A stretch of DNA of 64,000 bases from Steromphala cineraria (Eukaryota > Mollusca > Gastropoda > Trochida > Trochidae): positions 58,730,987 through 58,794,986 of the forward strand of contig OU744726.1 of assembly GCA_916613615.1 (NCBI GenBank), written 5' to 3'. A program made the position numbers and the translations under genes. Position 1 is the stretch's first letter. Every line of letters begins with the position of its first letter. The notes under the pieces are model-generated. The model saw nothing but the letters and a program-made list of their open reading frames with translations. It made no database searches and had not been told where the DNA came from. Shown here in pieces: positions 44,158-54,640 of the stretch.

Positions 44158-44547
44158 AACGGACTGTAGCTGAGGTCTACATTTGTGCACACCCTAATAG
44201 TTGACTTCTACATTGGTACGTTGAGATTATCACATTACATTCGAAAAGACTGAAATGTCCATGACATATAAATGAGTGAAAATTATTGCATCTTCATTTT
44301 ATCAGATAAAATTTAAAGATTTAACAATCCTTTGTTTTAGGGTGTCAATAAGGCATAGGGGGTAACCGACAAAACTAAAAGTCACGTTTATTGTATCATG
44401 TATGTAACCTTAAAATAAAATTTTGATTAAATTATGGTGATATTATGACCATACAAAAATAATTTTGAATTTTCTTTTCCAGAATGATCACTGGCTGAAG
44501 CTGAGGTCTACGTTTGTGGCACAGTGCAAGTTGACTTTCTATATTGG
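44158..44547 (+). repeat. Duplicated exon-like blocks upstream of the chromo-barrel gene
   Basis: Two blocks of about 60 bp at 44158-44215 and 44484-44547 share GCTGAGGTCTAC and GTTGACTT. Each is preceded by a splice-acceptor-like tract (TTTTTCAG, TTTTCCAG) and followed by TTGGTAC. The flanking introns also align, so a unit of about 327 bp was duplicated. They may be alternative 5' non-coding exons of the gene at 45167. Confidence 0.4.
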
Positions 44548-45166
44548 TACATAATTTTTTAATCGATTGAACGCTTGACACTTTCAAGTTAGTGCTAAAT
44601 AGATTTTGAGGAATATTTTAAAATTTTTGACAGATTTATTTTACAGTCGACTGTTATAATACATACAATTATTTTAACTTATTATTTTCGACCAACTTCA
44701 ATTTAAAAAACAATTTCCAGGAATGATTTTGGGAATGAAAGGTCAGGGGTCCAAATGGCCATATACTCACCATGTAAATGCCATAATAATGAGGGCAATT
44801 TTTAAAATTTATTGGCCATTGTGTCAAATGGGTCATGATAACTTAAATTCACACCATCGGACAAAACAAATGTCATCTATGAATTGTATATACCGGAGGC
44901 TCTTTAAAAAATAACAAAAATATAGACATGGCCTGGGCCCTATAACTGAAAGTAGTAGAAATAACAACTGTAGTGGGGATAGTTCAAACTGCATGTAGAT
45001 TAAATTAAGTTTTAGATTTTGACAGTTTGGTTACTACTCTTAATCAGCTTTGTACATTTACTTTCTTAAAAGATTTATTGACTTTGCTTCAAGAAGTTGC
45101 TTCTTTATAACAATGGGTTTAATATTTCCCTCCCTTTTTTGATAAGGTTTGTCATTTTCAGACAGG

Positions 45167-45801
45167 ATGCCAGCGACGTTAAGAAGTAGCAGTGGGTCGA
45201 ACAGCAGACCTAACTACAGGCCTCCAAGACCATTCAGTTCCAGCGCACTGCGGGCACGATCCCTGAGGTGGAATGACCGTCAGCTGTTTGATGTGGAGGT
45301 GCTGAACACCAGGGTCCAAGACGGAGTTCAACAGCATCGAGTGCATTATATAGGGTATGGAAAAGAGTATGACCAATGGGTCACGGAGAGTTGTCTCGTG
45401 ACAAGATCTTGCCTGGCCAGTTCCGAGTCGCCAAATGACATTTTAAAGTTCCAGCTTCTTTCATCTTTAAGGGACCAACTGCACTCCTGTAGAGGGTTTG
45501 ACTTTCTTGTGACAATAAAGATACCATTTCGTACCCGGAGTTACTGAGGGACATTTTAGATGTTTCCAGAGAAGTGAAGTGTTGGAACGGCTCCACACCA
45601 GGCGCGGAATACAGATTTCTAGATGCCCACAGCCCTGACATCTTGTTCAGAGAGGAATGGTGGTTCAGAATAGTCAACAAGGCTGGTGACTTTGTGTTCA
45701 TCAACAGGGAAACTGTTATCTTTCGATATTATGAAAGAAGGCCACGGGAAGAATACCCGAGATATAAGGAAGAGATTGTGTCACAGAGGCTACATGCTTA
45801 A
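45167..45801 (+). pseudogene. Chromo-barrel-like protein with a frameshift
   Basis: After an acceptor (CATTTTCAG) an ATG at 45167 opens a basic, Ser/Arg-rich N-terminus, then a chromo-barrel or Tudor-knot-like stretch: DVEVLNTR, RVHYIGYGKEYDQWV. This frame closes at 45545. The next frame (from about 45510) continues with PELLRDILDVSREVKCWN, EEWWFRIVNK and REEYPRYKEE to 45801. Together they look like one protein of about 210 residues broken by a single frameshift at 45500-45560, unless a sequencing error. The fold suggests methyl-lysine or nucleic-acid binding; the full protein family is unnamed to me. Confidence 0.5.
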
Positions 45802-46107
45802 GATCACTTTGGTTCGCGAAAAGGGGAATAGAACCTATTAAGAGCTACTTTGATGCACTAGGTGTACTCTCTGCCTTGATACTAGGATGATTTGGAATTT
45901 CTTGTTGTTTGTTCGGTTTCCTTTCTTCCTTCATCCTATTATGTCTGTTAATGTGACAGTTTGTATTTCCAAGTCTTGTCTTTTCGAGGAAAAGACCGAT
46001 CAAGTCTGTCAATCAAAATCTAACGCTTGCGCGATTTGAGCCAATCAGAGCGGCGATAGCGCCTAGCGATTTTGTCAACTTTACTTCCGGGGACAAACAA
46101 CAGCGAA

Positions 46108-47940
46108 ATGCCGGTCAAGCGATGTTCTTATGGTTTGTGCAATTCCGACTCTCGGTATCCTCTTCGTACCGCGGGGATACATTTTATACCCTTTCCTAAA
46201 CCAAAACGATCACGAGACAAGTGCATTAGATGAATAAAGGCCTGTGGAAGACCCCACGAACAACTAAATGTTCAAAACATCGGCCATGGGATGTACGTCT
46301 GCTCGAAGGTAAGAATTGGCGATTTTCCCGCACTTTCGATAGCTGCACCTGATTGATTGCATTAATGGCAACTGTTCATGCTTGATAAATGTACATCCTC
46401 GATAATCCAGCGCTTTCGTTCCGATAAATCTACACTACAAGCCCTGGAAAACTTTACAAGGTTTTACCTCAAACCAAAGACCGCCCTTTGCATCCAAGTT
46501 TATCCAATCAGAAACGAAACGCAGACACTACTTGCGTAAACAACTCGACTAATCAAGTAAGCGTTTTGCCGAGTCATTGCAAAGGGAGAAAATTTGGTTC
46601 GAGGTAAAACCTCATAAAGTTTTCCAGGGCTTGTAGTGTAGATTTATCGGAACGAAAGCGCTGGATAATCGAGGATGTCACTTCCTCTGATATAGCCAAG
46701 GGGCTTGGAAGTGGGAAAGCTGTTGTACCACATTTTGATGTGATTGGTGTAGCTTTGGTGTGGGTTTCTTTGTATGAATCAAGCTGCAATATAAAGACAA
46801 AAAAAAGAGTTATAATTATGAATTTAATTGTGCCCTTCCTCTGCTAAAAATTACTTTGGTTTTGTTTTCCTTAATTACTTGTAATCATAATACTAATCGT
46901 TACAATAATCTAGTTTTTCCCACACATGTTACTGACACTAAAAAATTTTTTTGCAGCCTACTCTGAGCTGGATGTCCAGGAAAAAGTGAAGAAATTGCAG
47001 AGAGAAATTGAAGATCAGAAAGCTGAGAGGGTGGTACAAAATGAGTTTTACCCAGAACATGTAAATGGATCCAAGGTAAAGAATCTCTTCAAATATTACA
47101 CAGGGCTTCCTTATGCAACTTTTCTGGTTCTATTTACACTTCTTTTCCCTAATGGAGAACATTGTGTACAGTACTCAGAGAAAAGGAAAGACATTAGACA
47201 AATTTCAACTGAAGATCAATTGTTTCTGGTACTTAGAAATGGCTTCCATTTGAAGGATCTTGCATTCCGCTTCTAAATATCTGTGCAATCAGCTAGTGTT
47301 ATTTTTAATATCCTTATTCATTTCATGTACTTGAAATTTGGATATCTGTCATATTGGCCCCATAGAGATGTCATCATAGAAAATATGACTCCTGATCTAT
47401 AGCTATTATTGATTATACAGAACTTAAGACACAAACACCATTAGCTTTCGATTGTCAATCCCAGTGTTACTCTGAATATAAGTCTAACACCACATTAAAA
47501 AGTTTAGTAGCTGTTGACCCAAGGGGATCTGTTATGTTTGTTTCACTTCTATTTTCAGGTTCTATTTCTGACAATGAAATTTGTATTGACAGTGGTTTTT
47601 ACAATCACCTTAGGAAGTTAAAGGAGCAGGGATATATTCATGACGGAGATGCCATAATGGCTGATAAGGGTTTTCGTATTGCTTCAAAGTTGTCAGAATT
47701 AAACATAAATTTGAATATTTCCACCTTTTGCTTCATGTACATCACAAATGTCAGTAGGAGATGTCACAGAAACAAAGCGAATTGCATCTCACCGGATTCA
47801 TGTTGAACGGTCAATTAACAGGATAAAAAACTTTAAACTTGTTAACAGAAGAGTACCAGTCAGTCTTTTTCATATGATTAATGAAATTTGGTTTGTGTGC
47901 GCCATTTTGACTAATTTTCTACCTACTCTAGTGAAAAAAT
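46108..47940 (+). pseudogene. THAP-domain DDE transposase (DDE_Tnp_4/HARBI1-like), decayed
   Basis: Exon 46108-46308 encodes a THAP zinc finger: CSYGLC, HFIPFPKP, then TGA at codon 42, exactly where the invariant Trp should be, followed by IKACGRPHEQLN and MYVCSK at a GTAAGA donor. The next exon starts at 46957 with a coiled-coil-like stretch (VKKLQREIEDQ) and YYTGLPYATF, SEKRKDIRQ; a TAA stops it at 47274. Further frames give IIDYTEL (first Asp), SDNEICIDSGF, MADKGF (second Asp) and, after a frameshift near 47740, VERSINRIKNF (Glu). All DDE landmarks are readable but at least four lesions separate them. Confidence 0.8.
46394..46680. mobile_element. MITE with 80-bp inverted termini
   Basis: Ends 46394-46477 and 46597-46679 are inverted copies at about 95%, sharing CAGCGCTTTCGTTCCGATAA. 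It lies in the THAP-DDE intron and borders the last visible minus-strand SWIM-gene exon, so it may mark the breakpoint that removed sequence there. Confidence 0.75.
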
Positions 47941-50075
47941 AATTCAATTCTATTGATTTGTTCATGAAGTGCAATGTTTTACTCACATGATGAGTAAGTG
48001 AAGATCCCAGTTGTACAGGCCCTAGGGCTAGATTCTCCTCTGGAGCAGTCTCCTTCAGTAGGTAGGACAGGGGTGAGCTTGTTAGACACTTTAGTGCTCT
48101 GATTGATCCACTCTCAGATTGGGGAATTCTGAAACATATATTCCATTTTATATTGTTACTCTTTAAATCTTTGAATAATCACATGTGTTCAACAATTGCC
48201 GTGTATAAATGCTTCTTGAAATAACTGATTGCCTGCTTTGATTAATTACCTTTTGTATACTTAAAGTCAGTCAGGGACTTGAAATTTCATGGGACTCCTC
48301 AACATCTTTTACTTATCCGGTATTTTACTTATCCAAACCTGTGAAAATCTGGAGATGATAACCTTATCAATGTCAACAAATACATGTAGTTACAAACTAT
48401 AAGACAGCATCTTTATGTGATGACATGATTTATTGCATGTTTATAATTGATTATGTACATAGCACTGTGAAATATAAATGTATAGTGGATCATTGTTAAA
48501 AAAAAACTGTCATAAGAGATTGTCTCTTAGCAAAGCATTTCTTCATGTCCTTCTCTGCAACATAGTTTGCCACCATGTTGAGGCCTGTCATTACAGTGTC
48601 AGCCCTTGTATATGGGTTATGAGTACTCAACAATTGAATTGTTTTCAGTGTTTGTATAGGTGATTGGTTTGGTCATTTATACTACCGGTATTTCTCAGTA
48701 CTCTACCTAAACTTGTATTCACTGTGAGTGCATAACTGTTTAAAACATGTAAAACATAATTTCCACTGGCCATTGTGGTCAATATTTAATCAAAGCACCT
48801 GTTGATAATGATATCAATCAATGCATTGGATATTAAATATATGAAATATTATTACCTCTCACTGTGATAATAATGTGTTATGTAAAATTGTTGAGGATAA
48901 AAATCATGTTTTTATACTTGTTAAGTCTATGAAAATGTATTTAATAAACTATTTTTCTTCCAAAATTTTGTTTTATTAATATTTTAATTTTTTTAGCTAA
49001 TCGGACTTTAAGGTCAGATGGGCTTAAATGGCATTGGTTGGCAACCAGTCGTCAGGCGTGGTCCGGCGTCCATAAACTTTCCAAATTTTTTACTTCTTAT
49101 TTAATTTGATTTAATTGGCATCTGTCAACAATTTTCAAATTCATTTGTCCAGGTATTGTGTGTAATTAGGATTATTTCTGATGAGCTACATAGTCCATGG
49201 CTCTATTTAAACGAATAATTACTACAAACCTTTGTTTGGATAATTTGCCATGACTGGCTTTCTCTCTTTTTGTTTGGTTTTGTTGGTTTTGCCAAAACCA
49301 TTGCGACAACTGGGGCGGGCTTGATTTTGGAGCCCCTTGGTTTATGCCACTGCTGGGGGAGTGATGTGACAGAGAGGTCAGCAAGTACATCTGTCAGACC
49401 CATCTTCTTGTAGTGGGACAGGGTGTGTACTAGACCCACAACGCGGGCACATGTACCAGAGGCCCTGACAAAAATTAACATCAATGTTTTAGGATGAGAA
49501 TGCATTTATTCAACATAGGGTAATTTTTCAGATCAACTAATCAGAATCAAGTATACACCAAAGTCATGTTACAATAGACCATATATATATCTTGTAGCAC
49601 TGCAGTACTGCAGTAAAGCTTTTATGCAAAATATACCCCTACCACAGGACATATCCGGATTTATTTATTTTTGTTGGGACACAATTTTCATTATAACACC
49701 GAACCTTATTAACATTTGAACACAAACAACAAAAGATTCTATCTTTTCCTAATATTTGGCAACAGAATGACGGAACTACGTCCTGGGACATTTCGATTGA
49801 ATGACCTTGACCTGTCAAATTTACGCAAACTAGCCATGTGCTTCATTTTGCTGCTTCCAAGCTGCTACGAAGTTGCAGATTTTTCGGAGAAAGGTTATTT
49901 GTTACATACCATGCTTGACATGTGTAATGACTGAAGGAAATACATTTATTTGGCTGGCAAATCGTCAAGTTGACCGTGTGAGGTGGCTCAGACTTCCTCA
50001 TAGAGCGGTATGAAAAACATCGAACATCCGTCTCATTCTCGCTGACACTGTACAATTTTACGCCAAAAATATCGC
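46676..50075 (-). pseudogene. SWIM zinc-finger protein exons (YqaJ-type transposon partner), nuclease missing
   Basis: Four minus-strand exon-like blocks. 50075-49910 encodes GDIFGVKLYSVS-type sequence and HYTCQAW up to a GTATGT donor. From 49464 it continues in phase with ASGTCARVVGLVHTLSHYKK and TSLPQQWHKPRG. 48128-47987 encodes SSPLSYLLKE and VQLGSSLTHH to a GTGAGT donor. 46783-46676 encodes FPLPSPLAISEE. The SWIM pattern CxC...CxH is degraded (CAR replaces CxH). A YqaJ nuclease exon should follow but a MITE lies there instead. A tandem-repeat element (48997-49207) also interrupts the second intron. Confidence 0.55.
48997..49207 (+). mobile_element. Short TAGCTCATC-type element
   Basis: Begins TTTAGCTAATCGGACTTTAA with GATGGGCTTAAATGGCAT and GGTCCGGCGTCC; ends GATGAGCTACATAGTCCATG. 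Same ends as 53711-54640 and 59463-59722, but without the repeat core. Confidence 0.7.
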
Positions 50076-50329
50076 CTAAAACAAAATAAGAATAACCTCG
50101 CTCTTTTGACCTCTTTGAAAGCGTCAGGAAACAGAAATATTCAATGTTTATGTCTTCGCTGATAATATCGAGTTTCCGGGGCGTGACGCCATTACGACAA
50201 CTTTGTCGCCCCCTAATATTTCAGCCAATCACGTTGTAGGGGGCGGGGCTTATCGCTCCGGACTGGATCGGTCTATTCAGAAGACGACACTTTTAAGTTG
50301 GACATGTGTAATGAAGTTTGAAGACAGTA

Positions 50330-53300
50330 TGTAGACGGAATCGGAATTGATTTCAAGCATGTCGTTAGTGAAAAACGTGTAACAACTCTTCAGAGCTTGT
50401 TGAAGAAATTAATTTCAAAACATGATAAAACTAAAAGAAAGGGAGGCAACCAGTATAAGCGATTGCTTGAGGATTGGCGTGTCAACAAATACACATTCAC
50501 GATTGATGTGTCTGAGGCTTGTCTTCCTGCTCTAAAGAACCGTTTGTCACGTGAACGCAAACTGAGAAAGATTTTGTTTAAAAAATATCGTTCAATTGTT
50601 TATCAGGCCAAAAGCTAAAAGCTCATAAATTTGTTCTGAAGAAAAAGATCCAAAAACTATATAGTATGATTTTGCAAAATCAATCAAGTAAGTCCGTAAA
50701 ACCTTTAAGGATTTTATAACCAAATGCAAATCGTTCTAGATATCAGATATTTCGAAGGAAAAAGATGTTACTGGATGACTGTAAGAAATCTCTAGAATTT
50801 GTTGGTAGGTAAAATATGGAAGCAGTTTCTGTGCAGGTAAAACAGGAAGATGGCAAGATGTTATGTTTATCTTTGGATAAGAGTTCAGTGTTGGATGTAA
50901 ATGAGAATGTCTCTGACATTGATTTGGATGCATTGTTGTACGTTAAGGACTCTGAGAACATGTCAAACAGAGCTTATCATGAGTTATCAATGATCGTACC
51001 AAATATGCCACGGTTACATTCAGTTGTCAAAAGGGCACAGGAAATTAATGCTGATGTAAAGCAATCTTTACAAGCCCGACTTGTTAGTTGTGTGTCTACC
51101 ATTGTTGAATCAGGGAGGGGTGGGTCTATGTACTCTCAAAGAAAACTGTTAATGTTAAACTCACAGGTGATGGAACAGAACTTGGCAGGAGAAAAAAGCT
51201 GATAAATTTTGGCTTTACAATATTGGATGAAGACATATGCACCTCAGTCAGAGGAAACTCGTTTAGCGTTTGCGGGACACTGACAAAGCAGAGCAGCCCC
51301 GAAACTTGGGGTTTCGCCTTACCCTGTTCCGCCTTTTACAGGCCTCACCAAATTGGGCATTTTCTCATGACCTTGACCACTCAAGGTCACACAATCAATG
51401 AACACATGATAAACAATTGAACGATATGTAATGAATGAAAGTGTTAAAAGTTAAAATAATCCAATTTCTCAATATATGTTGACCTCGCTGTGACCTTGAC
51501 CTTTGACGGATTGTAGCCAAAAAGTTTTCAAATTTTTTACTCTTCCAAGGATGATATATACCAAGTTGGAGCTTCATAGCACAAAAACTTTTCAAGTGAT
51601 TGTGTTTTACAAGGAATTTTGTAGTGATTTTAAAACTCGTGACCTTGACCTTTGACCTTGAGAGTGAACATGTCCTAATGATTCCCTGGAAGTATAAACA
51701 TTTACACTTGTTTTTGAGTTCTGAAAAGATTAATGGGATTAAGTTATACCCAAATTAGGTGCACATTGCAATAACTCATATCTCATGACCTTGACCTTTG
51801 ACCTTCAAGGTCACACAATTAATGAACACTATTGAGTATAACAATCATGTATTGATTAAAAGTGTTCATAGTTAGAAGAAAGCATTTTCGCTAAACCATG
51901 CTAAAGTCATGACCTCGCTGTGACCTTGACCTTTAACGGATTGTAGCCAAAACCTTTTCAAAATTTTTTACTCTGCCAAGGATGATATATACCAAGTAAG
52001 AGCTTCATAGCACAAAACTTTTCAAGCTCGGTTTACAAGGGATTCTTCGAGTGATTACAGTGCTCGTGACCTTGACCTTTGACCTTGAAAGCCAACATGT
52101 CAAAATCGTTCCCCCGAGGTATGAGTAGTAAGTTATGAATAAAAGTTCTGGAAAGCTTAGTGGAAAAAGTTATAGCTAGTTATACGAGTGCGGCGGCGGC
52201 GGCGGCGGCGGCGATGGAAACTTCACAAAAACTGATAGCAGCCCCGTTTACTGGTAATGAAACCTATGATAATATCAGAAAATCCCTAGAAGATATAATA
52301 GCGGACGCCAGAGAGTTGCACACTATCACTATTGAAGGTACCTTGATTCGTGTTTCACATTTTCTAGGTGGCGATCTAAAGTTTCTGAACATGGTTTGTG
52401 GTCTTGCAAGATGTTCCTCTACTTACAGCTGTGTATGGTGTAGGTGTCCTAGCTCAAACAGACATGATATGGGCAGGGAGTGGTCAGTTGTTTATTGTAG
52501 CCAGGACAGTAGAAGAAATTTCAGCCATGAGCCACAAAAAAAGTCAGAACTTCAACTGTCTTCATCCACCTCTATTCAGCTTCATTCCTTTAACGAGAGT
52601 AGTGCCCGATTTGCTACATTTGTACCTACGAGTATCTGACAAGCTGGTCAAACATCTGATCTCTGAGCTTAGGCTTAGGGACAACATTCATAGATGCAAT
52701 GGGAAATATGACAGGACAAAGTGTAAAAATGTCCTTAAGTTTGAGAACTTTGTACAAACTTTAGGGATAGAATTTCGCTTCAGAAATGATAAAAAAACCG
52801 GCAGGTTTACTTTCAGGGACTTCACTGGTCCAGAGCATAGGAAGATTTCTGAAGGTATGAAGGTGTCAGAGTTCATACCAGATCACCCAAAGTTATCTCA
52901 TGTCACATTGTTGTGGTCAGAGTTGTCACAAATATCTGAACTACTCACAAAAAAGTCCTTTAACTCCAATGAGTATCTGGAGGTAGGTGGAGAATGTAGA
53001 AGACTGGGTCAAAACGTTTGTGTATGTGTACCAATGTAAGGATGGTACTCCGTACATGCACATCCTAGCTTTCCATGTTCCAGAAATGATCAAACTACTC
53101 GTACATGGCAATCTCATTACTTTCTCCCAGCAAGGTTTTGAGAAACTGAATGACTATGCTACCAAGTGTTTTTTCGCTCTACCTCACACAGGGGTAAAGA
53201 GGCTTTTAAACAAATTATGCTCAAACAAAACAGGCTTGAGTTCCTAACAAGGTCGAAAGGAATTTTAGAAATGTAGCAAGTGCAAGCTTGCTGGACACAA

Positions 53301-53330
53301 TCAACGCTCATGTAAAGAGAAATGACTTGG
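50330..53330 (+). pseudogene. Decayed zinc-knuckle protein of an unnamed repeat family
   Basis: A run of plus-strand fragments forms one protein when lesions are ignored. The N-terminal helical part is at 50397-50615. A middle part (EAVSVQVKQED to ILDEDICTSVRGN) lies at 50817-51258. After an inserted element come NETYDNIRKSLED and FLGGDLKFLNMVCGL with a CVWCRCP motif, then PDLLHLYLRVSD and HILAFHVPEM. It ends in a CCHC zinc knuckle (CX2CX4HX4C, 53272-53313). At least three frameshifts are needed (near 52500, 52985, 53200). I recall similar proteins as abundant in cnidarian and mollusc genomes, presumably transposon-encoded, but cannot name the family. Confidence 0.6.
51259..52252 (-). repeat. 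AGGTCA-rich tandem-repeat element, copy 2, inserted in a gene
   Basis: Inverted relative to 42833-43697, with the same ends and about 430-bp units; TGACCTTTGACCT motifs at 51646 and about 51800 and 52075. A (CGG)n tract lies at 52189-52214. The host reading frame resumes on the other side: flanks GGAAAC (51253-51258) and GGTAAT (52253-52258) look like a decayed 6-bp target duplication. Confidence 0.8.
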
Positions 53331-53710
53331 TTCTTTGTTTAAAGTGTGGACATTTAGTAATTGAAGTGGCTTCATTCAGATATGATTTTTCCTTCAGCTG
53401 TTATGGTAATGTGTGTCTAAAATATCATTGATCATTGATAAATTTGAGTTTTAGCATTAAGGATCATGAAGGACAAATGTTTAGTTCAGCCTTTATTTAA
53501 TGTGTTTGTCTACAATATCATTGATCATTGATAAATTTGAGTTTTAGCATTAAGGATCATGAAGGACACATGTTTCATTCAGCCTTTATATAATGGGTTA
53601 TGTTCAATATCTGGGGAACACATATTATCTCATAAAACCCTTCTTTGACATTGGGATTTGATGCCACAACGATTAGAAATAGAATATAGGTTCTTACGTG
53701 GTTTTAAGTG
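53331..53710. other. Non-coding, short duplicated tract
   Basis: Two copies of about 70 bp (AAAATATCATTGATCATTGA, then GCATTAAGGATCATGAAGGA) lie at 53418-53483 and 53513-53575. Nothing else recognised. Confidence 0.5.
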
Positions 53711-54640
53711 CTTTTTTAGCTCATCTGGCCTGTAAGGCCCGATGGGCTTATGGCATGGCATGGTGTCCGGCGTCCGTTCGTCCGTCCGTCCGTAAACTCC
53801 TCCAGAACCATAAGGCCTAGAAAGCTGAAACTTTGTGTACAGACTCCTTGGCTAGTGAGGATTATAAATTGTAGCTTTGGTGGTCCTGTGACCCCTAATA
53901 AGGGCCACAGGGGCCACGCCCTAAAAACCTATTTTCATCTTCTTCTCCAGAACCATGAGGCCTAGAAAGCTGAAACTTTGTGTACAGACTCCTTGACTAG
54001 TGAGGATTATAAATTGTAGCTTTGGTGGCCATGTGACCCCTAATAAGGGCCACAGGGGCCACACCCTAAAAACCTATTTTCGTCTTCTTCTCCAGAACCA
54101 TGAGGCCTAGAAAGCTGAAACTTTGTGTACAGACTCCTTGACTAGTGAGGATTATAAATTGTAGCTTTGGTGGCCATGTGACCCCTAATAAGGGCCACAG
54201 GGGCCACGCCCTAAAAACCTATTTTCATCTTCTTCTCCAGAAGCATAAGGCCTAGAAAGCTAAAACTTTGTGTACAGACTCCTTGACTAGTGAGGATTAT
54301 AAATTGTAGCTTTGGTGGCCTTGTGACCCCTAATAAGGGCCATACCCTAAAAACCTATTTTCATCTTCTTCTCCAGAACCATAAGGCCTAGAAAGCTGAA
54401 ACTGTGTGTACAGACTCCTTGATTATTGAGGATTATGAATTGTAGGTTTGGTGACCCTGTTGCTCCAATGAAGTATAAGGCCAGCCTTGAAAATTGTAAC
54501 TTGTCGCCTTTTATACTTAATTTTATGATTGGTGACCCTTTGGCCTCTACAAAAGGGGGAATCACATTTGCCACACTCAACAGCATATATTGTAATTGAT
54601 GATGAAGCCTGATGAGCTACAGAGCCAATGGCTCTATTTT
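53711..54640 (+). mobile_element. TAGCTCATC-type element with five 145-bp repeats
   Basis: Left end TAGCTCATCTGGCCTGTAAG and right end (inverse) TAGCTCATCAGGCTT form subterminal inverted repeats; the right end also has an AGAGCCAATGGCTCT hairpin. The core has five units at 53802, 53945, 54092, 54237 and 54373, each starting CCAGAACCAT(A/G)AGGCC. Other copies: 48997-49207 and 59463-59722. A Helitron-related or pearl-type element is plausible. Confidence 0.8.

Larger units (their letters stand above)
45993..50274. mobile_element. Decayed 4.3-kb THAP/DDE transposon, ISL2EU-like
   Basis: Candidate inverted termini AGACCGATCAAGTC (45993) and AGACCGATCCAGTC (inverse ending at 50274) match at 13 of 14 bases. 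Between them are THAP and DDE_Tnp_4 fragments on the plus strand and SWIM-type exons on the minus strand, the pair of proteins I associate with ISL2EU transposons (whose second protein also has a YqaJ nuclease). No target duplication is clear and no YqaJ domain is visible. Confidence 0.55.
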
